This document shows, in pieces, positions 1-9,880 of a DNA stretch of 64,000 bases (the first letter of the stretch is position 1; every line of letters starts with the position of its first letter). The translations under genes were made by a program, and so were the position numbers. The notes below the pieces were generated by a model that was given only the letters and a program-made list of their open reading frames with translations, made no database searches and was not told the DNA's origin. Source of the DNA: Cristatella mucedo (taxonomy: Eukaryota > Bryozoa > Phylactolaemata > Cristatellidae); contig WPIO01000006.1 in NCBI GenBank assembly GCA_009760855.2, forward strand, positions 2,265,001-2,329,000. Reading direction: 5' to 3'.

Positions 1-302
1 TCGCTTGGAGAGAAGCACTCGCGCGTCGTTCCTCGCGAAATACACGAGCATTTAGATCGGAGTGCAGCGACAAATTTCACGCGTTCCTTAGTTCTGTCCC
101 GGCCCGACTATTGTAATTCCCTATTGGCTGGGCTGCCAAAGAAAGAAGCAACAAGACCCGCTGCAGCTGGCTTCGAATACGGTGGCTGCAAGGCTAGTCT
201 TCAAGTCCCAGAGGTTTAACCGCGTGTCTCTTTTGCTAAAAGAGCTTGGGTGGCTGCCGGTTGATCAACGGATACAGAGCAAAGTTCTTACGTTGACCCA
301 CA
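1..302 (+). mobile_element. LINE-B (L2-type) fragment, upstream half of split copy
   Basis: This is the last third of the ORF of an L2-type non-LTR retrotransposon, called LINE-B here. It aligns by eye with the better copy at 61.05-61.27 kb: the two share the stretch around 'ctgggctgccaaagaaag', then the run encoding AARLVFKSQRF-like and LLKELGWLPV-like residues, and end at 'gttgacccacaa'. The reading frame is broken by small indels, so it is a dead copy. The element is cut by a window edge on the left and by an inserted SINE2 on the right, and continues at 481. The family assignment to L2 rests on the RT sequence of the fuller copies. Direct observation: the sequence match; inference: single original insertion split later by the SINE. 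Confidence 0.8.
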
Positions 303-480
303 AAAAGAATCTTAGCTGATTAAAGAGCCTTATTTTGTATAGCGACAGAAGAGCCTTGACGGCTATCACCGCCGCTTGCAGTGGCGATTCAGATTCGCCA
401 ACCACAGGAATCGAACCCACGACCTCTGGACCGAGGTCGTGAAAGCAACCGCCTTACCTAGTGTGCCATCACGGCTCACC
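303..480 (-). mobile_element. SINE2, tRNA-derived, inserted in LINE-B
   Basis: Read on the minus strand this is a tRNA-like head followed by a unique body and tail. The box B GGTTCGATTCC is perfect (plus-strand 407-417). A box-A-like 'TGGCACACTAGGTAAGG' lies about 50 bases upstream of it on the minus strand. The body ends with AGCCGTCAAGGCTC..CTATACAAAA and a tail ending CTTTAATCAGCTAAG. The same element recurs at 3247, 3744, 22998 and 48061, which defines it as a family. It splits a LINE-B coding region: the flanks 'acccacaa' and 'aaggcctgcc' rejoin to the sequence seen intact at 61.26 kb. No target-site duplication longer than a few bases is visible. Confidence 0.85.
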
Positions 481-905
481 AAGGCCTGCCATGGCTTGGC
501 TCCTGCGTACGTAGCTGAACTGCTGCACCAGTTTCAGCCTCCATGTGCCCTCAGGTCCTGTATGGGCAGTTAATTAGACAATCCATTCCTCTGCTTAAAA
601 AGTTCTGGCAACAGAAGCTTTAGCTCTTCAGGTCCTAGACTGTTGAACTCGCTTCCACAATTCTTACGCAACGACAATTACTCTCCTGCTGCCGACTGTG
701 GCTCATCCTCTTGAGCGGTCCTGAGGTGCTACGTCCATGCTACTCTCTATCTCAACTTCCGACTTTGCTATGCTTCCCACTTTCTCTTTGTTGCGTGAGA
801 CGAAGTCTGTCGGCTACCGAAAGCCGCTTAGGTTGTGAGTGGGCTATACAAAACTCTCGTGCGTAACACCCACGCAGTCTTTATGGCTTTGCTGAGTTAC
901 AGACG
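481..905 (+). mobile_element. LINE-B fragment with 3' end, downstream half
   Basis: This continues the LINE-B copy interrupted at 303-480. It holds the C-terminal part of the ORF (residues like AELLHQFQP and a tract matching RSFSSAGPRLWNSLPQFL with frameshifts), then the family 3' UTR: 'accgaaagccgcttaggttg', 'ctatacaaaactctcgtgcg', and 'ttacagacggagatacat'. The same 3' end is seen at 56.8 kb and 61.6-61.74 kb, and in antisense at 49.25-49.37 kb and 34.26 kb. The copy cannot make protein. Confidence 0.8.
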
Positions 906-1803
906 GAGATACATAGCATTACATCAGTCGGCTCTGTCGGCCAGCGCGTGCGGCAGACGGCCAGCCGACGTTACTAAGTGACCTCGCCAGCGAGCTGGCC
1001 GCTACAACCGTCTGCTTCCGCTTCTACCGACTACTGTCGCGCCGCGTCCGCTGGAGAGCGGTCGCTCGGGGCGGCCGATTAGCGGCTGCCTGAGGTCACG
1101 AGGAGTACGGCGGTCAGAGGTCGCCGCAGATGGGCGGCAGCTGCTGCCGCTGCTTGTGAGGTCGGGAGTACCGCGGTTAGCCAGAGTGACGCGTTGTTTG
1201 CGCCGCCGCCGGCTTACCGTAGACCGTACAGCAGACTGTACGCTACCTGCAGCGGCGGTCTTCCTTCCTCATCCGGCGGTGAGCCCGCCCGGCTTCGTAT
1301 TTTGCTTTTTTCTTCTCGGCAATCGCCTAACTAGCAGCTCGGTGGACTAGGAATCGATCGTTGCCGTCGCAGTGGTAGCCGGTAGTCGGAGGTAGCCGCA
1401 ATTCTCCGGCGAATGGAATGGCGCAGGGGCGATTCGCCAGGACAAAAAAAGGCGGAAATTTGCATCGCCCGCTTGCGCCGAAGAACAACTAAATGCGAGC
1501 GATGCGAGTCGAGTCGCGGCGAGCGATGATGGAGCGAGCGATGCGGAGGATGAGCTTCGCTGATCGCTCGGCTCGCGCGCGGCTCTCGAGCGGCACTCGA
1601 TGCGGCGACTTCGGGCCGACTTTCGGCTGCGTTTGCTGATCAGCTTCGTTATTTGTCGATCGGCAGACGGTCAATTCAAGTACGCTCGCTGCTTCGCTCC
1701 ACACATGCTCCGCCACGCTCCGAACTCTTCTCTGCTGCTCCGATCCACCCGCTTTGCTCAGCTCCGGCTCCGAAACCCGCTCCGCTGCGTCATCTGCTGG
1801 GCT
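906..1803. other. GC-rich, CpG-dense stretch, no gene seen
   Basis: Unique-looking GC-rich sequence with frequent CG dinucleotides and runs such as gccgccgccggc. Short open frames occur on both strands but none has a protein-like composition or plausible splice context. It could be a CpG island or simply a GC-rich domain; nothing decides between these. Confidence 0.5.
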
Positions 1804-2027
1804 GAGAGAGAGACAGATACACAGAGAGAGAGAGAGAGAGAGACAGGCAGAGAGAGAGAGAGAGAGAGAGGCACAGAGACAGAGAGAGGGAGACACAGAG
1901 AGAGACAGAGAGAGCGAGAGAGACAGAGAGTGGGTGACAGAGAGGGAGAGAGAGCAAGAGAGAGACAGAGACAGAGAGGAAGACGGGAGAGAAAGAGAGA
2001 GAGAGAGAGAGAGACAGAGAGAGTCAG
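1804..2027. repeat. (GA)n-rich imperfect microsatellite
   Basis: About 220 bases of GA repeats interrupted by gaca and gtga variants. It produces long arginine/glutamate or serine/leucine open frames on both strands (within 1489-2153) that are artefacts of the repeat. Confidence 0.95.
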
Positions 2028-2589
2028 TCTCACGCTGCGTTCTGAAGCTGGCTCTGGTGCGTTGCAACCGCCGCTACAGTTGAGCGCTCGGTCCGAAGGA
2101 GCGAGGGAACTAAGAGCAAAGAGATAACGCGTTATCTGGCGTTCGGTTTGCACATCGCCGCGACGCTACCGAGAGCCGGATCTAAGATCTACCGGATCTA
2201 TGATCGAGCCGCTGCCCGAGCCGCTGTTTCCGCGAACGTTAGCGTTCAGGAATCGATAGATGGGATCGGATGAGGTGTAGTCGGATGAACGCCGGCGGCC
2301 GACGAGGAGGAGCAGATTGCGGGTCTGAGACGCTCCTCCGCCCATAGATCGGGGGCAGACGAGAGATTTGTGCCCGCCCATTCGGAGTCACTCATCGACA
2401 CTTTCCCGTCTAGCTATTGCTCTCGCTCTCGCCGGAAAGAGCCGCTTGCAATTTGCCGCGTGCGGCACAGACGCGTATTGACCGGGAAACGATCGAGCTG
2501 CCCTCCCTCGCCCACCGCTGAAGCCGGCCAGCAGCCACCCGCCCTCCCCCTCCCCTGCGAAGAGGCCACGTGATAGCGGGAGGCGTTCG
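2028..2589. other. GC-rich stretch, no gene seen
   Basis: Mixed GC-rich sequence between the GA tract and the LINE-B fragment. It holds one CACGTG E-box core near 2,567 and several overlapping short frames on both strands that I take to be chance. Nothing else recognised. Confidence 0.4.
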
Positions 2590-2885
2590 GGTTGCATTCG
2601 GTGGCCCAACAGATCGCATGCTCACGCCACATAGAGAGGCACAGTGAGAAGCATGGCTGAGTGAGCAGAAGCAGAGAAGCTGAGTGAGGAGGAAGCGTCG
2701 AGGAAGTCAGCAGCGAATGACTGACGTTATGAAACGGCCCGAGGCGACGCAGCATCGGGGTGCGATATCTTAGCCAAGCACAATTGCGGAGGGCAGATCC
2801 GAAATTTAGGACTTGCAGAGCAAAATCTTCTGTCGCGAACAGACTAGGGCGTAAAAAAAGGACGGTTATTTGCATTGTTCGGAGA
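2590..2885 (-). mobile_element. LINE-B 3' fragment, decayed
   Basis: The minus strand matches the LINE-B C-terminus and 3' UTR start: 'cttgcagagcaaaatcttctg' (plus strand, near 2,813) corresponds to the antisense of the RSFSSAG region, and 'agtgagaagcatggctgag' to the antisense of the conserved 'ctatgcttcccacttt' stretch. A minus-strand open frame still runs through part of it. It is strongly diverged, contains a deletion, and is not functional. Confidence 0.65.
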
Positions 2886-3145
2886 ACTTGACCTGAGGAC
2901 TTGACGAGGCAAAAAACTGGTGCAACAGTCAAGCTAGTTATGGCGGAGTCCAGCTATGGTGAACCTTGTGTGGGTCAAAGTAGGAATCGAGAACCGGATA
3001 TCCGTTGACCATCGAGGAGCCGGCGAAGCTGCCTTAGCAACGCGTTGAAACGCGACAGAGATTATTGGTCTGACAGACCAATCTAGGGGCCATATGTATC
3101 ACGAACCGAAGCGCATTAGTTGTCCAGAGGAAATGTAAATAATAA

Positions 3146-3225
3146 TGCAATTCATTTTGCATAGCACCCTAAGAGAGCTTAATCTCTATTCAGGCGTTTC
3201 ATACGGGGCTCAAGCCCATGACCTT
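3146..3225 (-). mobile_element. SINE1 fragment (3' part)
   Basis: On the minus strand this has the SINE1 3' tail, with 'gagattaagctctcttagg' in place of the usual gagattaagttctcttggg, followed upstream by the tRNA-like box B region (plus-strand 'ggggctcaagcccatgacct'). The tRNA 5' half is missing. It directly abuts a SINE2, so the two form a SINE1-SINE2 block. Confidence 0.7.
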
Positions 3226-3246
3226 GGTAATGAAAAAATTAAAAAA

Positions 3247-3407
3247 TAGCGGATTAGGGCATTTTTTTATAGTGGTGGAAGAGCGGCTTAATGACCGCCG
3301 CCACCGCCGCCGCTTGGTGTTGGTCATACATGATCGCCCACTGCAGCATCCAAATGCATGACCGCGGTCGTGAAGAGCGTGCACTTCACTCCTGGGCTAC
3401 CACGTCC
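3247..3407 (-). mobile_element. SINE2 copy, diverged
   Basis: It matches SINE2 in order: 'ttatagtggtggaagagcgg', the GCC-rich body 'ccgccgcttg', a degenerate box B region near 3,350 and the 'ggtcgtgaagagcg' head. The box B is no longer canonical. Short A runs (tgaaaaaattaaaaaatag) separate it from the SINE1 fragment. Confidence 0.65.
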
Positions 3408-3743
3408 TAATAAAAAACGTTAACCTTGACCTTGATTAAGGTAGACATCGAAACCGCTGGGCTAATCCAGAGCGGCGAACATCGCTCGTGCAACTCCCTC
3501 GCTGCAGTCGGACGCTCACAACTACCAGAGCGCCAATGTCCACGCGGCCATTGCGGGTATCAGAAAGGGGGCGGTGAGCCCTGGCCCGAGCCCTATCCCT
3601 AGGACCGACCGGAAAGGGGCGTTTCAGGTAGCCCACGACGTCCCAATACGCCGCTTGAGCCTTCCTGTGATTGGCTGCCTTCGGTAACGTCAAGGACTGG
3701 CCCCCTGCTCTCGACTTTTTAAGCTAAAAGTAAGATTCAACAC
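3408..3743. other. Spacer between SINE copies, nothing recognised
   Basis: Moderately GC-rich unique sequence without coding signal, ending shortly before the next SINE2. Confidence 0.4.
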
Positions 3744-3908
3744 GCTCAATTACATAGCGTCAAAAGAGCCTTAACAGCTATCACCACCGCTCGCACTGGG
3801 CGATACAGGTCTACCCACTGCAAGACTCGCTCCGTACGACTCGGGTCGCACGGAGCGAGAGCCTTACCCCTGCGAAACGATCTAGAGGCGTGACCCTCAC
3901 GGCTCACC
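3744..3908 (-). mobile_element. SINE2 copy, diverged
   Basis: It shares with the type copy the run 'aaaagagccttaacagctat', 'caccaccgctcgcactgg', and the end 'ccctcacggctcacc'. The tRNA-like head is altered: the box B region reads 'gactcgggtcgcac' on the plus strand and no longer fits the consensus. The end at 3908 matches the end of the 303-480 copy, so the 5' boundary of the family is well fixed. Confidence 0.7.
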
Positions 3909-5455
3909 GCCACACCTTCATGCTGGCCGCGGCCAACCCCCCCCCCCCCTGTAGCGGCAGCCTCAGCTCTCTCGCCGCCTCGCAACGGCCGCGGGCGCCG
4001 GCTTCGCCGCCGTCGTACCCGGGCGCGACGCCCGCCGGCCAGATAAGCACGAGGCGAGCGGATCGCGAGCGCCGCGGAAGCTTCGCGAAGATCTGGCGAA
4101 GATCTGGCGCTCTGGCGAAGATCTGGCAAAGATCTGGCGCTCTGGCGAAGATCTGGCGAAGATCTGGCGCTCTGGTGAAGATCTGGCGCTCTGGCGAAGA
4201 TCTGGCGAAGATCTGGCGCTCTGGCGAAGATCTGGCGCTCTGGCGAAGATCTGGCGATCTGGCGAAGATCTGGCGAAGATTTGGCGCTCTTCGATCCGGC
4301 GCCGGCGGCGGCGCCGGATCGAGCTGCGAAGGCGCCACCGGCGGAGAAGACCGCGATTGCGCCCTGCAGTCGCCCGATAAGCGGGACGAGGAGGAGGAGG
4401 ACGAGGAGAAGGGCGACAAGACAGATCGAACGAGGACAAGAGTGGCGCCACGCCGCAGCCGCTGCTGCGCCCGCGCGTTCGCCGGTGCGCCGCCCCCGGA
4501 GGGGGAGGCTGCAGAAACGCCGCCTCCGCCGCCCTAGCAGCAGAGTAAACACGTCCGGCCAGGTGGGTGGGGGGGCGAAGTCGTGGAGGAGAGTGAACAT
4601 TAACCGACAAGAGCGCTGGCGGCGTGCGGCGCTCCGCCGAAACTCAAGGGTCGTACTCGAGGGCTGTCGAGCCGGCCGATCGGAGTCCGCCGCAGCAGCC
4701 ACCGATTGGTTACTGTCGCGTCGCGGCTTCGTTCTCCTCGGCGCGGGCGGGCACAGCCTGGCCGCTGAGCGCCGCGCAGCTTGGACATTCCTGCGCGCCG
4801 CCGGCGCCGGCCGCTCAGCGCTGCTCGGCTGCCTAGGGCTCGCCCGCCTCGGAGCCAAGTCTTAGTGGAAGCCGTTGCCGACGCGAGGCGCGCGGTGAGG
4901 CCGCCGACGTTGCTCTCCGGTGCGCACAGCGGCCGACTCGCACGGCAAGCCGCAGCATCCGAAGACGCCCCCCCCCCAGATGGCTCTCGGAGAAGCGGTG
5001 CTTGACTGGCTGCCGTCAGAGAGTCGAGGCAAATCGGCTGTCGAGGCTGCCAACTCGCATGTCAAGAAATCGCATTGCCGGCACTGCGTCCGACTACTCC
5101 GCGAGACTCCTCTGTGCGAGCTCGCGCGAGCTGCTCTCTCGTCGCCTCGTGGGGCGAGCGCTTCGATGCTTCGATAAGACGACGGTAGTGCGCCGCCGTC
5201 GCCGCCGAGCTGGGTGGACGCGATCGGACCCGCGCGCGCCGCGCGTGCCGGCGCCTGCGAGAACTGCACGAAACTCCTCCGCGCTATGGCTGCGGCGGCG
5301 TGGTCGGCCATTGAGGCGTTCGACCTTCTACCGCGCCGAGCTCGTTTTCGCCCCGCCCCGCCCCTCCCCGCCCCAGCAGGCGCACCGCGAGTGCTGAATG
5401 CTGCAAACGCTTCGCGTCCGCTGCGCGTGCGCACGTCAATCGCCACGTGAATGCA
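3909..5455. other. CpG-dense GC-rich block (CpG-island-like)
   Basis: About 1.5 kb of very GC-rich, CpG-rich DNA enclosing a minisatellite (4087-4290). Long frames are open on both strands at once (up to 370 codons on the minus strand, 3746-4858), which is what stop-poor GC-rich DNA gives. None shows a recognisable domain and they are dominated by Arg/Ala/Pro. A promoter or first exon could lie here, but the sequence alone does not show it. Confidence 0.5.
4087..4290. repeat. Composite minisatellite of 11-mer and 8-mer units
   Basis: Two related units are intermixed: GAAGATCTGGC (about 13 copies, A) and GCTCTGGC (about 7 copies, B), in the order AAB-AAB-AAB-AB-AAB-AB and so on. Variants are few (aaagatctggc, gaagatttggc, gctctggt). 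The 11-mer carries an AGATCT palindrome. Unit lengths are not multiples of three, so frames crossing it are unlikely to be selected coding sequence. Confidence 0.95.
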
Positions 5456-5574
5456 CGTAGCCGCAGGCCGCTTGAAATACCGCTTGAAATAAATAATAAA
5501 TAATATTTTTTTTCATTTTCGCGGTGCAAAAAATAATTACATGCACATATTATAATTATTATAATACATATTAG

Positions 5575-5603
<29 letters not shown>

Positions 5604-5605
<2 letters not shown>

Positions 5606-5641
5606 GTATTACTTATAGTACCGATTATAATATATATATAT
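5604..5641. repeat. Left arm of AT-rich palindrome interrupted by LINE-A
   Basis: The left arm starts 'tagtattacttatagtac' and runs into (TA)n. The sequence at 6861-6900, read in reverse complement, matches it at roughly nine bases in ten. The LINE-A copy lies exactly between the arms. The left flank is a further (TA)n tract (about 5578-5603). Confidence 0.7.
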
Positions 5642-5647
5642 ACTAAA

Positions 5648-6836
5648 ATATGGAGTACCCTCAGGGCTCTGTGCTAGGTCCGGTCCTTTTCACCGTGTAT
5701 ACTCTCCCTCTCGCTGATGTGATTGCCAAGCACAATCTAGGCTTTCACTTCTATGCTCGGATGACACTCAGTTGTACCTTTGCTTTGATCCCTCCCAGCC
5801 TTCGAGCACCTCAAATTCTCTCAACTCACTTGCTGCATCCATTGATGGCATCCGATCATGGATGGCAGCAAATTTTCTAAAACTAAACGATGATAAAACT
5901 AACTTACTAGTTATGGGCAAACCTAGTGTTATTCAGAAATTGGAAAAGGCTGACTTTCAAAATTGGCTCTGCCAGCATATCTCCAGTTGCATCAGCTCGA
6001 AATCTAGGTGTCATATTCCAAAGCGACCTCGTCGTTAGACGACCACATCAGCTCCACAGTCAAATCAGCCTATTTTCAGCTTCATAACATTGCTAAAATT
6101 AGGGCTTGTTTAGATAAGGATACCACGTCCAAGTTGGTCCATGCATTCGTGACATCTCGTCTCGACTTCTGCAACTCACTGCTTACTGGCCTACCAGCAT
6201 GTGCGATCAGGCGATTGCAGCTGGTGCAAAACTCTGCAGCTAGGCTTGTCTGTCGTGAGCGTCGCAGTTGCCACACCTTACTCCACTTCTCGCCGACCTG
6301 CACTGGTTACCAGTCAAGCAACGATTGACTTCAAGTTTTTGTCGCTCACTTTTAGGTCTCTTCATTCTATGGCTCCAGCCTATCTTTCAGATATACTAAC
6401 CCATCAGGCAAAGCATCGTACCACTCGCTTTTCGGAATCCAACAGTCTAGAAATACCTCGCACAAACCTTAAATCCTTTGGAGACCGTGCATTTAGCTCG
6501 TATGCTCCCACAGCCTGGAACTCCCTCCCGACCTGCATCAGAACATCCCCTGACCTGACCACATTTAAAAGAAACTTAAAAACATACCTATTTAGGACAG
6601 CATTTAGTGGGTCCTTGTGATTCGTCCTCGATGTGCTTATGCGTGCTGACACTGTTCATGCTGCCACTAACCACATTTGCATGCTGACCCAGTGCATGTA
6701 ACCCCTAACCATGTTATTCATTTTGTTTGTTTTTCAAGCATGATTTTACTTACTATTCTATTGCGTATCACTTTGCAGCAAATGTAAAGCGCCTAGAAAG
6801 AGATTAAGTTCTCTGAGGGCGCTTTATCAAGTGCAA

Positions 6837-6860
<24 letters not shown>
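5648..6860 (+). mobile_element. LINE-A (L2-type), 5'-truncated young copy
   Basis: A 5'-truncated L2-type retrotransposon. It begins within the reverse transcriptase at the motif encoding [11 protein letters not shown] (with a one-base insertion, gtaccctc for gtacctc). It continues through the region that should read [14 protein letters not shown] (damaged here) and the C-terminal domain: SRLDFCNSLLTGLP, LQLVQNSAARLV, PRTNLKSFGDRAFS, AWNSLPTCI, and ends FRTAFSGSL with a stop near 6620. A 3' UTR follows, then the terminal hairpin (6786-6825) and an (ATT)n tail. Several small frameshifts split the ORF, so it is dead. Its last ~0.5 kb is almost identical to the copy at 62.7-63.7 kb, so the insertion is recent. 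Both ends border (TA)n. Confidence 0.92.
6786..6825 (+). other. LINE-A 3' terminal hairpin (RT recognition candidate)
   Basis: Outer stem AAAGCGCC (6786-6793) pairs with GGCGCTTT (6818-6825). Inner stem AGAGA (6799-6803) pairs with TCTCT (6810-6814) around a small loop. The same structure ends every LINE-A tail in the window (40.46, 40.56, 40.78, 44.93 kb; antisense 49.56 and 62.75 kb) and is shared with SINE1. In CR1/L2-type elements a 3' hairpin plus short terminal repeats is the known template recognition signal; its role here is inferred. Confidence 0.75.
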
Positions 6861-6874
<14 letters not shown>

Positions 6875-6900
6875 TATAATCAGTACTATAATTAATACTA
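6861..6900. repeat. Right arm of AT-rich palindrome interrupted by LINE-A
   Basis: Inverted partner of 5604-5641: 'tataatcagtactataatta' is the reverse complement, with few changes, of the left arm. The arms would be adjacent through a (TA)n centre without the LINE-A. Confidence 0.7.
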
Positions 6901-8021
6901 TAATATAGTATAACATAAAAATTAATACTATATACTAATACCTGTTATTACTCCAGTATATATGTTATCATTAAATGATATTAGTATTATGTATTATGTA
7001 TGTAGTGCGTCAAGAGAGCCAATCTCTTGTAGCAAGCTCTTGACAAATGCGGGAACAGAAACACGTCAACTCATTAGTACGTTGTCGCATGAACATTTTC
7101 ATAATGCAAGCGCACGAAGTGCAATTTGCCGCAAGGAATGACTACCGCCGCGGATAGCTTGCGGTGGTATTGGACGAAGTCAGTATAAGAGATTCAAAGG
7201 ATGGCCTCGATGGGACGGCGAATGACTGCGAATTCTGCGAGCAACGCCTGACTATCGCAGCTCCGCCATCAGTTTCAGCTGACCTCGGGGTCAACGGCCA
7301 TCAAGAACGAAAGAGAGCGCACTCTGCTCGGATGACGTCACTTACAGTCGGGTGGTTAGTCGATTTTCAGCCGCCAAGTCTCGCTCGCGGCGGCAAACAA
7401 GTCATCAAAGATGTCAAGTCGGGTTCCTTAAATACGGAGTGCGAAATTCACGTGGGCAGGCATTGAGAGCGGCTCTTGGATTTGATGGCCTCGTGTTCAC
7501 CTGTTAAGTTCTCTGAGTAACTCAGGGCTGCTGTACTCGAGCTCGGCTCTGGGCAATACAAGAAACCGAGTGGACGTGCGTCTATCGCCTCATCCCCACG
7601 CTCCATGAGGAGTTATTGGTTCCGTCGCTCTATCGCTCAATTGCTCCACTTACGCCCTTACGTTTACTTTGTATTACAGTTGAACCTGTCTATGTGCGAG
7701 CATCCTGTCTGCGTCGACAGCCTCTCTTTGTGTGTGGACACTTGTTGAACTGACCGTTTCTTGCCGGACCTAGACGGACCCAGCTGGGAGCCTGCCCAGC
7801 ACCAGGGCCCAATCGATGCTCCAAGTACAATGATGGAGTCATTTGCACGCTTGATCCAGTACTTGCTATCGTTAGGCACTGTCCGGCAACGAATTAAAGA
7901 GCGCTAGCACCTTTCTTATCTTTGCGGTCTAGACATTTTAGCTTTCGAGCGACGTCTAGGGTTACCATTTTCTTTAAAAAAAGGCCAAGTCCCGGGTTTT
8001 TCTAAACCGTTCTGGCAAGGG
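6901..8021. other. Mixed spacer, no gene recognised
   Basis: AT-rich to about 7,000, then average composition. A short inverted repeat (gtcaagag near 7008, ctcttgac about 20 bases on) is visible. A 100-codon open frame at 7164-7466 has no recognisable features and probably is chance. Confidence 0.4.
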
Positions 8022-8076
<55 letters not shown>

Positions 8077-8079
8077 TTT

Positions 8080-8112
<33 letters not shown>

Positions 8113-8246
8113 GTTTCTCTCTCTCTCTCTGTTTCTCTCTCTCTCTTCCTTTTCTCTCTCTCTCTCTCTCTTTCTCTCTATCTCTCTTTCTCTCTCTCTC
8201 TGTCTCTCTCTCCCTCTTTCGCTCTCTCTCTTTCTCTTTCTTTCTC

Positions 8247-8338
<92 letters not shown>

Positions 8339-8352
8339 GTTCTCTCTCTCTT
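8022..8352. repeat. (CT)n microsatellite with TTT/CCT interruptions
   Basis: About 330 bases of CT with scattered tttctc, ctgttt and ccctc interruptions. The long Glu/Arg open frames on the minus strand (7916-8451) are repeat artefacts. Confidence 0.95.
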
Positions 8353-8593
8353 TTGGAGCTGGCCCAGGCCCGAGGCCACCGCTACAGGGTCGGCAGTGTC
8401 CGGATGTGGGAGTGGAGTAGCGGCGGACGCACGACATTCGCGAGTGCTCACTGCAGCAGGCCGACCGAGGTTTGCAAGACTCGTTTTACCGAAATCTGGG
8501 TCGGAGGCTTAATGAGCTGAGGCTCCAAACGAAAAGCGAGCAATTCGTTTTCGCAGCCCAAAGTCCGCGAGCTGCTCGCAGCCAGCGAATCAC

Positions 8594-8637
<44 letters not shown>

Positions 8638-9102
8638 CAGCTGCTCGCTTGCTGGCTCGCACAGGAGTGCGAGCAGCTGCCGATCGAACCGCGCCCCACA
8701 CGCGCCTCCGCAGCTGCCTGCGAGGGGCCAAGCTGCTCGCACGGACGGCGGCGGTGGTGGCAGCTGCTGCAGGGCGGCGACGCCCCCGTAGCCCGGAGGG
8801 TGGCTGCTTAGGCACGCGGTCCCCCACGTGACTACCGCTTCGCATGCTACGCAATTTCTCGTGCAGGCTCCGGCAGGACGCGAGAGCTCCTCGTCGTGCT
8901 GTGCACTTCACCTTCGACGCGCCATTGCGACGTGCCGCTTGCATCGTTGGTCGGATACTCGTACACACTTGGAACAACACACGACTGCATTATCCGAGAC
9001 GCGCGCCGACCAGTGCTTGGCACCTTACAAATGACATTGTTTCACTCGCTGTGCCGTGGTCTCAGAACATCGCCTTAACGTTGCAGCACTCATGGAAATA
9101 TA
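8353..9102. other. GC-rich block with a small (CT)n tract
   Basis: GC-rich CpG-dense sequence. A pure (CT)n run of about 38 bases lies at 8597-8635, just upstream of a TTGCAG. A CCACGTGAC E-box occurs at about 8825. Overlapping frames on both strands (for example 8472-8831 + and 8486-8980 -) show no recognisable domain. Confidence 0.45.
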
Positions 9103-9218
9103 ATTGATTCGTATTGTGCCTTAAGAGAACTTAACTTTAATTCAGGCACTTCACGGATGCCTCGGGACTCGAGCCCGCGACATCGGCCAGACCTCGGTCG
9201 GGGCGAGCACCACTGGGC
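9103..9218 (-). mobile_element. SINE1 copy, diverged
   Basis: In minus-strand orientation: a tRNA-like region with box B (plus-strand 'cgggactcgagcccgcgac'), the conserved 'gccagacctcggtcggggcg' segment, then the tail 'gttaagttctcttaaggcac' matching the LINE-A terminal hairpin in part. The tRNA 5' end is eroded. Confidence 0.75.
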
Positions 9219-9408
9219 AATGCGAGCGCTTCCGTCTCGGTCCCGCGCTGCTGGCGGGGACAACTGGAGGACCTCACGCTCCAGCCCCGCCCCTCACGCC
9301 CCCGTCCGTTGTTCTCGGAGGACAAGGCCAGCGAATGGCACAAATTGGCGCAGCAGCAAAGTACAGCGAAAGTAGCTAAACTTCTCAAATGAAGTTGCTC
9401 TCTTTCTA

Positions 9409-9880
<472 letters not shown>

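Noticed and set aside
3746-4858. A 370-codon minus-strand open frame through GC-rich DNA and the 11/8-mer array
   Set aside because: The opposite strand is open over the same bases, composition is Arg/Ala/Ser/Pro-dominated, and it crosses a SINE2 and a non-triplet minisatellite; it is a stop-poor artefact.
7916-8451. Long Glu/Arg frames on the minus strand
   Set aside because: Pure translations of a (CT)n microsatellite. The same holds for 1489-2153, 9406-10005, 17914-18720, 27652-28102 and 35785-36003.
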